Assembly (NCBI GenBank): GCA_014654455.1
Contig: JACWCY010000005.1
Span: 1 to 64,000, forward strand
Reading direction: 5' to 3'
Source: Pelagibacterales bacterium SAG-MED01
Lineage (GTDB): Bacteria; Pseudomonadota; Alphaproteobacteria; Pelagibacterales; Pelagibacteraceae
Length of the DNA stretch: 64,000 nucleotides
A program made the translations under genes and the position numbers. Below the pieces are notes generated by a model. That model was not told where the DNA came from. It saw nothing but the letters and a program-made list of their open reading frames with translations, and did no database searches. This document shows, in pieces, positions 8,427 through 17,186 of this stretch. The first letter of the stretch is position 1. Each line of letters begins with the position of its first letter.

Positions 8427-8428
8427 TT

Positions 8429-8740
8429 TTAAATAAAAATTATTGCCCAATATGAGGCTAAACCAGAAAAAATTGTCGCTAATACGTTTCTGCTAAAAAT
8501 ACCTACGCTCATTGCTATAATTGCGGCTAAAATTTTAGGATTATTCTCAAGTTGAATTAATCCATAATTATCTAAAAAAATAGCAGGGAAGATAATTGCT
8601 GGAAAAATTGCTGATGGAACATAAGATAAAACTTCTCTTATTCTATCATTAAACATCTCTTTTTTCAGAACAGCTATCATTGTAAACCTTGTTAAAAAAG
8701 TAATTAGTCCACAATAAATTATTAAAGCTAAGTTACTCAT
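8429..8740 (-). CDS. AzlD family branched-chain amino acid exporter small subunit
   Basis: A 103-residue, four-helix membrane protein of the AzlD family, with the typical FLTRFTM segment after the first helix, the VPSAIFPAIIFPAIF motif and a glycine/asparagine-containing third helix. It overlaps azlC by four bases and would form an AzlCD exporter for branched-chain amino acids or analogues. Confidence 0.87.
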   Translation of the reverse strand: MSNLALIIYCGLITFLTRFTMIAVLKKEMFNDRIREVLSYVPSAIFPAIIFPAIFLDNYGLIQLENNPKILAAIIAMSVGIFSRNVLATIFSGLASYWAIIFI

Positions 8741-9435
8741 GATTTTTTTTTCATAAATTTAGTTAATATAAACGCCACCGACAAACCTACTGATGCAGCA
8801 ACGATGACATATGCTTTAAATGGGATTATTTGATAACCTAAAGTCGCAATTGTACCAGAAACTATTATTACAATTACATTTATTAATTTTCTAAAATCAT
8901 TAACCAATAAAGCTAAAAATGTTAATGGAATAGCAAAAGTTAAACCTAGTTTTTCTGGAATTATCGAACCAAGATAAATTCCTATAATTGTTGTAACTTG
9001 CCAAATTGTCCAGCAATTTAAACCTCCTCCAATTAAGTGAAAATATTTATCTTTGTCTTTTTTATTTTTATTAAAATGATTATTTGAAACTGCAAATGCT
9101 TGATCAACTAAAAAGTATGAAACAATTATTTTCCAAGTTAAATTGAGATCGGAAAGATGTTCTGATAAGACAGTACCATATAATAAGTGTCTAGAATTAA
9201 CTGCACCTACGGAACTTAAAATTACTAATGAAGAAGCTCCTGCTGAAAACAATTGAAGAAAAATTATTTGAGAAGCACCACCAAAAATTATAATTGACAT
9301 TGCAATCGTGGTTAGCGGTGTTAAACCTAAATCAATAGCTAATACTCCAAAAATAATCCCAAATGGAACAACTGGAATCATCAATGGACTTGTATCTTTT
9401 ATACCTTTTAAAAAATTTTTTGATTTATTATTCAT
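8737..9435 (-). CDS. AzlC family branched-chain amino acid exporter
   Basis: A 232-residue membrane protein with AzlC signatures: an N-terminal PFGIIFGVLAIDLGL segment, GGASQIIFLQL and the SRHLLYG motif near residue 82. It is the large subunit of the AzlCD exporter. It starts 15 bases after the Fe(III) transporter ATPase gene, so it probably lies on the iron-controlled transcript, although no functional link to iron is known. Confidence 0.9.
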   Translation of the reverse strand: MNNKSKNFLKGIKDTSPLMIPVVPFGIIFGVLAIDLGLTPLTTIAMSIIIFGGASQIIFLQLFSAGASSLVILSSVGAVNSRHLLYGTVLSEHLSDLNLTWKIIVSYFLVDQAFAVSNNHFNKNKKDKDKYFHLIGGGLNCWTIWQVTTIIGIYLGSIIPEKLGLTFAIPLTFLALLVNDFRKLINVIVIIVSGTIATLGYQIIPFKAYVIVAASVGLSVAFILTKFMKKKS

Positions 9436-9450
9436 TTGAAAAAGCTTTTA

Positions 9451-10512
9451 TTAAAAGCAAACAATATGATCAATATGAATTGGTCTTTTTATTCCAAATT
9501 TTTCATCTACCTCGTGTTGATGAATATGATGTGAGTGTACGAATACTGGTATTAAGGTATTATTTGGTGTTTTAAGAGTATAAATAAAGTTAGTTCCTCT
9601 AAATTTTCTATCAACTACCTCTAATTTGAGATTACTTTTATCATCATGCTCTAAATCTTCTGGCTGAAGAAGTAATTGTACATTAGCACCTTCAGGATAA
9701 TTTTTAATAAAATTGCCTTCAATAGTTCCTAAATCCCAACTTTCTAAAGTATTTTTGCCTGTTACTTTTGCTGGAATTAGTATTCCTCTGTTTAAAAAAT
9801 TAACCACTTCTACTGAATTAGGGAAATGATAAACTTTATAAGGATCATCAAATTGTTTTAGTTCTTGATTAATGATTATCCCACATTTTGAACCTAAGTA
9901 GAAAGCCTCATAAGAGTCATGAGTAACAATAATTGTAGTAATCTTTAATTTATTTAATATTTTTTTTAATCTTACTTGGATTTCTTCCTTAAAACTTTGA
10001 TCAACATTAGACAATGGCTCATCTAATAAAAGAAGATCAGGTTGGGTTATTAAAGATCTTGCAAGTGAAGCTCTTTGAGCCTCTCCCGCACTAATTTGAT
10101 GAGGATATTTATTTAATATGTGAAAGATATCTAATAAATCAACTATTTCTTTTAAACCAATCTTTTTATCTTTTTTTCCCTTATTTCTCTCAGCTCCTAA
10201 TAATATATTTTTTTCAACAGTATAGTGTGGAAATAAACTATTATCCTGGAAGGCTAGAGATATATTTCTATTTTCTGGTTCTACATTAATTGTTTTTGAA
10301 GATAAAATTTTATTATTTAATTCAATTGATCCATTGTCTATCTTTTCTAATCCTGCAATAGTTCTTAATATTGTAGTTTTTCCAATGCCAGAAGGACCCA
10401 AAAGACATATAACGTCTCCTTCATTCTTTATAGAAAAGGATACATCTTTAACTTTAGTTTTGCCACTTACACTAAAATCAACATTTTTTACTTCAAAAAA
10501 ATTTTTAGTCAT
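9451..10512 (-). CDS. Fe(III) ABC transporter ATP-binding protein
   Basis: ATPase of a periplasmic-binding-protein iron importer (AfuC/FbpC/SfuC type), 353 residues. Walker A GPSGIGKTT (about residue 37), signature ISAGEAQRAS, Walker B LLLLDEPLSNVD and the switch histidine in VTHDSYEA are intact; the signature has A where many have G. A TOBE-like C-terminal domain follows from about residue 240. It overlaps the permease gene by eight bases. Confidence 0.88.
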   Translation of the reverse strand: MTKNFFEVKNVDFSVSGKTKVKDVSFSIKNEGDVICLLGPSGIGKTTILRTIAGLEKIDNGSIELNNKILSSKTINVEPENRNISLAFQDNSLFPHYTVEKNILLGAERNKGKKDKKIGLKEIVDLLDIFHILNKYPHQISAGEAQRASLARSLITQPDLLLLDEPLSNVDQSFKEEIQVRLKKILNKLKITTIIVTHDSYEAFYLGSKCGIIINQELKQFDDPYKVYHFPNSVEVVNFLNRGILIPAKVTGKNTLESWDLGTIEGNFIKNYPEGANVQLLLQPEDLEHDDKSNLKLEVVDRKFRGTNFIYTLKTPNNTLIPVFVHSHHIHQHEVDEKFGIKRPIHIDHIVCF

Positions 10513-12124
10513 TTGACTCTCTTAGTATATATTTTGATGTAATTATAATAAAGAAACTTGCAATTAAAATTAAAAATAATGAGGGCACTGCAGCAGCCTC
10601 TAATAAGTCCTCAGATGCGGAAATATATGCTGTAGTTGCAAAGGTTTCAAAATTAAAAGGTCTTAATATAAGAGTTATAGGTAATTCCCTTACAATTTCT
10701 AAAGATATTAAAATAATAATAAATAAAAGTGAATTTCTTAAAAAAGGAACATGTATATTCATAAAAGTTTTTCTTTTTGAAAAACCAAGAAGATATGCAC
10801 TTTCATCTACTGAAATATTAATTTTCTCATATCCAGATTTTATTCCATTAAAAGCTAAGGAATAGAATCTTACAAAATAGACCAAGACTAATCCAAGAAT
10901 TGAACCAATGAACAATTTTTTAATAGATAAAAAACCTAATGACTTGATTATATTTTCATCAAACCAGGCAATAAAAGTAATAAAAGCGATAGCCAAAATT
11001 ACTCCAGGAATCGCATAACCAGAAATCGATAAAGTGGATAAAATGTTTAAGGTTTTATTATTTGAAACCCTATTGCCATAGTTTGATACTAAAGAGAAAA
11101 TTATTAGTACTAAACTAGATAAAAAAACTAAATAAAGAGTATTTAATAAGAGATCAATTATTTGGAGATCAAACAAGTTTTCTGGAAATTTAATCGTCCA
11201 ATACAACATTTGGCTTAATGGAAATAAAAAACTCATGAAAAATACAAAAAAGCATCCTGCAAATGCTAAGGTTGCCTTATTGCCAGTAAGTTTTAATTTT
11301 TCTTTCTGTTTAAAACCACCTCTAGAATTAAAGTGATATTTTGCTTTTCGTCTAGATAAATTCTCAAGCACAAATAACGAAAATATAAATAGCAATAAGA
11401 AAAAAGATATTCTATTTGCAAAAGCTAAATCATCAAAAGTTATCCAAGAATTATAAATACCAGTAGTTAAAGTATTAATTGAAAAAAAATCTACTGCTCC
11501 AAATTCTGCCAAGGTTTCCATAGCAACCAAAGATAATCCAGCAACAATTGCAGGTCTGGCAGCAGGTAATATAATCTTATAAAATGATTTAAATTTTGAA
11601 AAACCGAGATTTTTGCCTAGGTCAATTAAATTTTGTGATTGATATAAAAAAGATGCTCTAACGAGAATATAAACATAAGCAAATAAAGAAAAGCTAATTG
11701 ATATTATTGCACCAAACATTCCATCAAATTTTGGAATATTTTTATTGTAATTTGCATCACCAAATAGGCTTTTTAAAATAGTAAAAGCAGTTCCATAGTT
11801 TTCAAAAAAAGCTGTTAAAGAGTAGGCATAAATATAAGGAGGAACTGCAAAAGATAAAATTAATGCCCATTTGAAAAAATTGCTACCTGGAAATTTATAA
11901 AAAGACACTAAGTAAGCTGTTCCAGTGCCTAATAAAAAAGTTAAAACCAATACAGAAATTAATAACGAAACTGAATTAAAAATATACTCTATTAAAAAAG
12001 TATTTTTTAAAATTTCATAATAATTTGATGTACTTTCAAAGAAACTTGTAAATACCGTAATAATTGGAATTAATACAAAAAAAGAAATTAAAAAAGAACT
12101 AAGATACCAGCTATTGAATTTCAT
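10505..12124 (-). CDS. Fe(III) ABC transporter permease, fused two-domain type
   Basis: Inner-membrane permease of the AfuB/FbpB/SfuB type with two tandem permease domains, each with an EAA-like loop (LIDLGKNLGFSKFKSFYKI about residue 180; VDESAYLLGFSKRKTFMNI near residue 440). The open frame extends to 12178, but those first 18 residues run into the intergenic hairpin and have no family look. The ATG at 12124 (MKFNSWYLSSF) gives 539 residues and is preferred. It moves Fe(III) delivered by the binding protein at 12378-13406. Confidence 0.87.
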   Translation of the reverse strand: MKFNSWYLSSFLISFFVLIPIITVFTSFFESTSNYYEILKNTFLIEYIFNSVSLLISVLVLTFLLGTGTAYLVSFYKFPGSNFFKWALILSFAVPPYIYAYSLTAFFENYGTAFTILKSLFGDANYNKNIPKFDGMFGAIISISFSLFAYVYILVRASFLYQSQNLIDLGKNLGFSKFKSFYKIILPAARPAIVAGLSLVAMETLAEFGAVDFFSINTLTTGIYNSWITFDDLAFANRISFFLLLFIFSLFVLENLSRRKAKYHFNSRGGFKQKEKLKLTGNKATLAFAGCFFVFFMSFLFPLSQMLYWTIKFPENLFDLQIIDLLLNTLYLVFLSSLVLIIFSLVSNYGNRVSNNKTLNILSTLSISGYAIPGVILAIAFITFIAWFDENIIKSLGFLSIKKLFIGSILGLVLVYFVRFYSLAFNGIKSGYEKINISVDESAYLLGFSKRKTFMNIHVPFLRNSLLFIIILISLEIVRELPITLILRPFNFETFATTAYISASEDLLEAAAVPSLFLILIASFFIIITSKYILRESND

Positions 12125-12156
12125 ATTATAATCCGCCTTATAAATGAAAAAAGTAA

Positions 12157-12192
12157 AGTGTCCACAATAAATCCCCATTCATTGCGGACACT
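12157..12192 (-). terminator. Strong hairpin between binding-protein and permease genes (partial terminator)
   Basis: On the minus-strand RNA, 16 bases on each side pair without a mismatch around a GGGG loop; two of the pairs are G-U. On the plus strand those two would be A-C mismatches, so the hairpin is made for minus-strand RNA. It is followed by a U-rich run (UUUACUUUUUUCAUUU). Such elements lower expression of permease genes relative to the binding protein or protect the upstream mRNA end. Confidence 0.75.
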
Positions 12193-12203
12193 ATTTAAGA
12201 AAA

Positions 12204-12353
12204 TCAAAAATTAAATACTTTTAGGATATGCGGAACCTCCTTAGTTTTAATTTGAGACATTTTTCTTTTATTTATTCTTTCATTGATTTTTTTACACTCT
12301 TGAATGCATGGGGAACATGCTCTAGGAGACTTATTTAAATCAACTTCGGACAT
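12204..12353 (-). CDS. Small Cys-rich protein, 49 residues, inside the iron-uptake operon
   Basis: An ATG at 12353 opens a 49-codon frame beginning MSEVDLNKSPRACSPCIQEC, continuing as a lysine-rich helix and ending KVFNF. The C-x2-C-x3-C cluster could bind iron, an Fe-S cluster or zinc. It starts 24 bases after the Fe(III)-binding-protein stop and ends before the hairpin, so it would be expressed at the high level of the binding protein. No clear Shine-Dalgarno sequence is visible. No family recognised. Confidence 0.55.
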   Translation of the reverse strand: MSEVDLNKSPRACSPCIQECKKINERINKRKMSQIKTKEVPHILKVFNF

Positions 12354-12377
12354 AAATTTTTTTTGTTTTTTCACTTG

Positions 12378-13406
12378 TTATTTCCAACCAGCAGCTGTCA
12401 TTACTTCTAATGCGGCAGCTTGATTTTTTCCATAAGAAGATAGTTTAGTTTTCATATCTTGTTGAAAATCTAATCCTAAATTATTTACTACTAAAGGACT
12501 TGGTGAAACACCGTCAATCATTGGAAACTCAAATGTATTGTTAGTGAAGTGCTCTTGAGATTGTGGAGTTAATAAAAACTCTACAAGTTTAACAGCATTA
12601 GCTTTATTAGGCGCTCCTTTTACTAAGGCTGCACAACTAACATTCATGTGCGTTCCTCTACCATTTTGATTAGGAAAGAAAGCTTTTACTTTTTTAGCAG
12701 CTGCTTGTTGTTCAGCACCTTTTTTACCAGATAACATTAGAGCTAAATAGTAAGTGTTAGCTACTGCAATATCAGCTTCTCCCGCTGCTACTGCCATGAT
12801 CTGAGCTCTATCATTTCCTTTGGAGTCTCTAGCCATGTTAGCAACAACTCCTTTGGCCCATTCAGCTGTAGCTTTTTTTCCATTATTTTCAATTAATGAA
12901 GCTACAAGAGATTTATTATATATGTTGCTAGATTTTCTTATTACTAATCTTCCTTTCCATTTAGGATCAGCTAGACCTTCATAAGACATTCCAGATAATT
13001 CAGCACCAGTAACTCTTTCAGGTGAATAATAAATTATTCTAGCTCTTTTTGCTATTCCAACCCATTTGCTTGTTCTAAAACTCTTTGGAACGGCAGCTTT
13101 TATAACTGCAGATGTTAACCCACCTTGAAGATGACCTTTTGCATCCATAGCACCACATCTTCCAGCATCAGCAGTGATATAAAGATCTGCAGAAGAGTCA
13201 GCGCCCTCTTCAATTATTCTTTTTTCTAAAGCACCTGATTTTCCATTTATCAGATTAACTTTAATTCCAGTCATGCTTGTAAACTTGGAATAAAGCTCTG
13301 CATCTGCTTTATAGTGCCTTGCATTAAATACATTAACTTCATTTGCAACAGCAATTGCTGATACAAATAAACATGTGATCAATGCTAATATTGTCACTCT
13401 TTTCAT
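12378..13406 (-). CDS. Periplasmic Fe(III)-binding protein
   Basis: Substrate-binding protein of an iron ABC importer (AfuA/FbpA/IdiA family), 342 residues with a signal peptide cleaved near residue 21 (AIAVANEV). The mature start VNVFNARHYKAD and the adjacent tyrosines in ANTYYLALM are typical iron-ligand features of the family. An AAGGA ribosome site precedes the ATG, and a near-perfect Fur box lies upstream. It is the first gene of the operon and expected to be strongly expressed under iron limitation. Confidence 0.93.
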   Translation of the reverse strand: MKRVTILALITCLFVSAIAVANEVNVFNARHYKADAELYSKFTSMTGIKVNLINGKSGALEKRIIEEGADSSADLYITADAGRCGAMDAKGHLQGGLTSAVIKAAVPKSFRTSKWVGIAKRARIIYYSPERVTGAELSGMSYEGLADPKWKGRLVIRKSSNIYNKSLVASLIENNGKKATAEWAKGVVANMARDSKGNDRAQIMAVAAGEADIAVANTYYLALMLSGKKGAEQQAAAKKVKAFFPNQNGRGTHMNVSCAALVKGAPNKANAVKLVEFLLTPQSQEHFTNNTFEFPMIDGVSPSPLVVNNLGLDFQQDMKTKLSSYGKNQAAALEVMTAAGWK

Positions 13407-13459
13407 TTATTATCCTTTTCTCCGCAGATGATTTATTTGAAAATGATAACTATTCGCAA

Positions 13460-13474
13460 TGATAATGATTATCA
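13460..13474 (-). promoter_or_regulatory. Fur-type operator upstream of the iron-uptake operon
   Basis: The sequence tgataatgattatca is a perfect 7-1-7 palindrome and matches the core of the Fur box (GATAATGATAATCATTATC). A further half-site-like gataac lies at 13445-13450. On the minus strand TTGATA within the palindrome can act as a -35 element 17 bases before TAGTTA, so a bound repressor would cover the promoter. Confidence 0.8.
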
Positions 13475-13520
13475 ATCGCAAGTTTGTCGCACCCTAAACC
13501 TTTGGTTGTGTTAAGGCTAT

Positions 13521-14411
13521 TTAAGCTTTCCAGTCGCCTATTTTGCTAAATAAGAAGTTTCTAAAAGCTTGAACTCTAGCGGTATTTTTTAATGATTGAG
13601 GATAAACGAAGTGAGCTTCAGTGATAGGACCCTCAGATTTAGGTAGTACTTTAATAACATTGGTTGAATTACTTACCAAATATTCAGGTAAAGCTGCAAG
13701 ACCAACTCCAGATTCTACTGCTAAAAGTAGCCCCATTACACTATTTACCTTCATTATAGTCTTTCTTTTTTTTCCATCATGCATGCCAAGTTTTAAAGCC
13801 CAGTCTGGATTATAAACTGGTGAGGGTGCACCCTTTCCAAAGGAAATAAATTTATGTTTGTTCAAATCACCTACAGTTTTAGGCATTCCATGTTTTTCTA
13901 AATACTTATTTGACCCATATATAAAGTAATTAATATCAACTAATTTTTTCTGAATATAATTAAGCTGCTTAGGTCTTCTCATAAAAATACCGATATCCGC
14001 TTGTCTCGTACTTAAATCAAGCTCTTTATCATCAAAAACCAGCTCAATCTCTATTTCTGGATTTAGACGCATAAATTCTTGAATTCTTGGTGTTAACCAG
14101 TGAGTTCCAAAGCTTCTAACTGTAGTAATGGTTAATTTTCCAGTAGGTTTGTTTTTTTGATCACCTAATGAAGTTTCAACTTCTTTTAATTTGCTAATTA
14201 CTTCGTGAGCGGTTTTAAATACATATTCTCCATTTTCGGTAAGTGTTAAACCTCTAGCGTGTCTTTCAAATAGTTGAACTTTTAAATCTTGCTCTAGTGA
14301 TTGAATTTGTCTACTGATTGCTGATTGACTAAGATTTAGATTGATTGTTGCATTAGTAAAGCTACCAGCTTCTGCGACTGCATGAAAAATTTTTAATTTG
14401 TCCCAATCCAT
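13521..14411 (-). CDS. LysR-family transcriptional regulator
   Basis: A 296-residue LysR regulator: N-terminal winged helix-turn-helix (residues 1-60, with AEAGSFTNATINLNLSQSAI) and a substrate-binding domain from about residue 90. Its start codon overlaps the acuI stop (TAATG), so it is the third gene of a folE-acuI-lysR run. It may control acuI or the adjacent iron operon; no target is shown by sequence. Confidence 0.9.
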   Translation of the reverse strand: MDWDKLKIFHAVAEAGSFTNATINLNLSQSAISRQIQSLEQDLKVQLFERHARGLTLTENGEYVFKTAHEVISKLKEVETSLGDQKNKPTGKLTITTVRSFGTHWLTPRIQEFMRLNPEIEIELVFDDKELDLSTRQADIGIFMRRPKQLNYIQKKLVDINYFIYGSNKYLEKHGMPKTVGDLNKHKFISFGKGAPSPVYNPDWALKLGMHDGKKRKTIMKVNSVMGLLLAVESGVGLAALPEYLVSNSTNVIKVLPKSEGPITEAHFVYPQSLKNTARVQAFRNFLFSKIGDWKA

Positions 14412-15412
14412 TATTTATTTAAATCAACTAAAACTCTTCCGGAAATTTCACCTTTTAATATTTTAGGATATGTTTCAATTAATTGCTCTAAGCTCACTGT
14501 TTGAATAGATTTTTCTAATAAACTAAAATCAATTAAATTTGCAGCTTCACCCCAAATAAATTCTCTTCTTTTGATGCTGCAGTTTGCAGAGTCTATTCCC
14601 CAAAGTTTTATTCCTCTTAACATAAATGGAATTACATTAGTATTTAGTTCGTTTGTGTTAACATTTCCACAAACCGCAATAATTCCATTAGGATTAGTTT
14701 GAACTATAGTATTTGCTAATATTTTTCCTCCAACAGTATCTACTACACCGTCCCATAATCCTTTATCAATAAGTCTTGGATCTTTGTCAAATTCAGCTCT
14801 ATTTACAACAGTTTTAGCACCTAAAGACTTAAGGTAATCTGCTTTAGAATCTTTTCCTGTGACTGCCGTCACATTATAACCCATCTTATTTAATACAATT
14901 ACTGCAACACTTCCCACTCCGCCAGTGGCCCCTGTTACTAAAACATTTTCTACTTTTTCACCTAATAAGATTTCTTCTCTTGCTTTAATTGCAAAAGCAC
15001 TCATCAAAGATGTAAATCCAGCAGTTCCAAGTATCATTGCTTGTTTACTAGTTAAATTTTTTGGTTTTTTTACTAAGAAGTCTCCATTAACTTTAGCTAT
15101 TTGAGAATAGCCTCCATAAAAAACTTCACCTACTCTAAATCCCGTTAAAATAATCTCATCACCTTCTTTAAATTTTGAATTTTGACTTTCAAGAACTGTT
15201 CCTGAAAAATCTATACCTGGAATATGAGGAAATTCTTTAACTAATCGTCCACCATTTTTTAAAATCATTCCATCTTTAAAATTAAGATCTGAATAATCAA
15301 CTTTAATTGTTACATCACCGTGCTTTAAAAAGCTTTTGTCTATTGATTTTACTTCTCTTGTAAACTCTTCACCTTTTTGATCTAAAATTAATGCTTTAAA
15401 TTGATCTGACAC
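14411..15412 (-). CDS. Acrylyl-CoA reductase AcuI-like MDR oxidoreductase
   Basis: A 333-residue medium-chain reductase of the YhdH/AcuI group, which reduces acryloyl-CoA to propionyl-CoA with NADPH. It has the group signatures YSDLNFKDGMILKNGG, HIPGIDFSGTV, the NADPH motif VTGATGGVGSVAV (about residue 158) and AVCGNVNTNELNTNVIPF near 245, and lacks the catalytic zinc ligands of alcohol dehydrogenases. The start codon is GTG, one base from the folE stop. In DMSP-using marine bacteria this enzyme removes acrylate-derived toxicity. Confidence 0.85.
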   Translation of the reverse strand: MSDQFKALILDQKGEEFTREVKSIDKSFLKHGDVTIKVDYSDLNFKDGMILKNGGRLVKEFPHIPGIDFSGTVLESQNSKFKEGDEIILTGFRVGEVFYGGYSQIAKVNGDFLVKKPKNLTSKQAMILGTAGFTSLMSAFAIKAREEILLGEKVENVLVTGATGGVGSVAVIVLNKMGYNVTAVTGKDSKADYLKSLGAKTVVNRAEFDKDPRLIDKGLWDGVVDTVGGKILANTIVQTNPNGIIAVCGNVNTNELNTNVIPFMLRGIKLWGIDSANCSIKRREFIWGEAANLIDFSLLEKSIQTVSLEQLIETYPKILKGEISGRVLVDLNK

Positions 15413-15413
15413 T

Positions 15414-16028
15414 TTAATCTTTTGCTATACTAATGAATCTTAAATATCTATTTTGATAACTTAGATCTTCTTTAAATTGACCTAAATAATAATTAGTAAC
15501 TGTAGTTGCTTGTTCTTTTTTTATTCCTCTCATAGTCATACATTGATGAGTTGAGTCAATTGTTACAGCTACACCTTTTGCATCTAAAGATTCCATAAGG
15601 GTATTCGCAATTTGCATAGTAAGTCTTTCTTGTGTCTGTAACCTTTTTGAAAAAACTTCTACTACTCTAGCTAGTTTACTAAGGCCAACAACTCTCTCCT
15701 TTGGAATATAAGCCACATGAGCTTTTCCAATTATAGGTGCCATATGATGCTCACAATGACTTTGTACTGAAATGTTTTTTTGAACAACCATGTCATCATA
15801 ACCCTCAACATCACCAAAGGTTTTATCTAGAATTTGCTTAGGATCCTCTTTGTATCCTTTGAAATATTCTTTAAAAGCTTTTACAACTCTTTTAGGAGTT
15901 TCGAGCAAACCTTCTCTTGCTGGGTCTTCTCCCATCCACGCTAAAATTGTTCTAAAAGCATCCTCAGCTTCTTTATCTGAGATTTTTTTAATTTCTCTTT
16001 CTGTATTTGAGTCTTTAACTAATTTCAT
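15414..16028 (-). CDS. GTP cyclohydrolase I
   Basis: First enzyme of tetrahydrofolate synthesis, converting GTP to dihydroneopterin triphosphate; 204 residues. The zinc and catalytic motifs SHCEHHMAPI and DSTHQCMTMRG are intact, as is the GLSKLARVVEVFSKRLQ helix. Folate supply fits a window rich in folate-dependent demethylases. It diverges from hisI with a gap of about 75 bases that must hold both promoters. Confidence 0.96.
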   Translation of the reverse strand: MKLVKDSNTEREIKKISDKEAEDAFRTILAWMGEDPAREGLLETPKRVVKAFKEYFKGYKEDPKQILDKTFGDVEGYDDMVVQKNISVQSHCEHHMAPIIGKAHVAYIPKERVVGLSKLARVVEVFSKRLQTQERLTMQIANTLMESLDAKGVAVTIDSTHQCMTMRGIKKEQATTVTNYYLGQFKEDLSYQNRYLRFISIAKD

Positions 16029-16104
16029 CGCAAGTTTTATACATATAATTTGATAATTTTAAAATATTTAAAATATACCTATATGTGCTACATAATCACT
16101 TATT

Positions 16105-16572
16105 ATGTTCAAAAAAAGAGAAAATGTGGTTGAAATTGAAGAAGGAAATCTTCTATCACCAAAATTTGATAATGATGGTCTTATCCCTGTTATTACAATG
16201 TGTTCTAAAACCAAGGAAATTTTAATGCATGGATATATGAATGTTGAAGCTTTAAAAAAAACTATTGAAACCAAAGAAGTTCACTATTTTAGTCGTTCAA
16301 AAAAATCAATCTGGCATAAAGGTAAAACAAGTGGCTTTACCCAAAAAGTTATAGAAATTAAAATTGATGACGACCAGGACTCTATTTGGTTAACAGTCGA
16401 TATTGGTGATGGGGCAAGCTGTCATGTTGGATATAGATCTTGTTTTTATAGATCAATACCTTTGGGGCCAATTGATAATGGCAGAAATGTAGAGATGACA
16501 TTTACAGAAAAAGAAAAAAAATTTGATCCTGAAAAAGTTTATAAAGGTCAACCAAATCCTACTAAAATATAA
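16105..16572 (+). CDS. Phosphoribosyl-AMP cyclohydrolase
   Basis: Third step of histidine synthesis (opening the adenine ring of PR-AMP). It is a stand-alone HisI domain of 155 residues, without the HisE domain. Characteristic motifs are ALKKTIETKEVHYFSRSKK, IWHKGKTSGFTQ and the metal-binding GDGASCHVGYRSCFYR. The following 2OG-oxygenase-like gene begins five bases after its stop, on the same strand. Confidence 0.95.
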   Translation: MFKKRENVVEIEEGNLLSPKFDNDGLIPVITMCSKTKEILMHGYMNVEALKKTIETKEVHYFSRSKKSIWHKGKTSGFTQKVIEIKIDDDQDSIWLTVDIGDGASCHVGYRSCFYRSIPLGPIDNGRNVEMTFTEKEKKFDPEKVYKGQPNPTKI

Positions 16573-16577
16573 ATCAT

Positions 16578-17186
16578 ATGAAAGTGTTAAGCCCATTTGG
16601 TCCCAAGATTGCTATAATTAAGATTCCTAAAAATATAATAAATAAAATTAATCAAGAAGTTGATGTAATTTTAGATAATAAAAAAAGATTAAAGAAGAGT
16701 GATTATTCAAATAAATTAGTTGGTCAGGTAAAACAAGAAATTGAATTAAGTTCAAAATTTATAAAAAAAAATCTTTTAAATTTTATTAATATTAACGTAA
16801 AAAAATATATTAAAAAATGTACAAAAAAGAATACAAAAAAAATAAGTTTACGAAATCTTTGGGTGGTTAGACAATTTAAAAATGAATATAATCCTATTCA
16901 TTTTCATAGTGGTAATATTTCAGGTGTAGGTTATTTAAAGATACCACAAAATATTACTCAAAGTCGTAAAAGACTTAAGACTAATGGAACAATAGATTTT
17001 ATACATGGATCTAAATCTTTTTTAAACAACAGTTTATTTAATCATAATCCTAAAGTTGGAGATATGATATTATTTCCAAATTACTTAATGCATACAGCCT
17101 ACCCTTTTAAAAGAGACGGTGAAAGAAGATCATTTTCATTTAATATAGATATAGATAAAAAAACATTTGATATATTCCATGGATAA
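16578..17186 (+). CDS. Putative 2-oxoglutarate/Fe(II) oxygenase
   Basis: A 202-residue soluble protein. The C-terminal half looks like a short jelly-roll dioxygenase: NPIHFHSGNISGVGYL carries the first metal-site His, GDMILFPNYLMHTAYPF the distal His, and RRSFSFNI the 2OG-binding Arg. It resembles the small family next to prolyl 4-hydroxylases often called putative 2OG-Fe(II) oxygenases. The N-terminal third is lysine-rich. The substrate is unknown. It overlaps the next gene by eight bases (ATGGATAA). Confidence 0.65.
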   Translation: MKVLSPFGPKIAIIKIPKNIINKINQEVDVILDNKKRLKKSDYSNKLVGQVKQEIELSSKFIKKNLLNFININVKKYIKKCTKKNTKKISLRNLWVVRQFKNEYNPIHFHSGNISGVGYLKIPQNITQSRKRLKTNGTIDFIHGSKSFLNNSLFNHNPKVGDMILFPNYLMHTAYPFKRDGERRSFSFNIDIDKKTFDIFHG

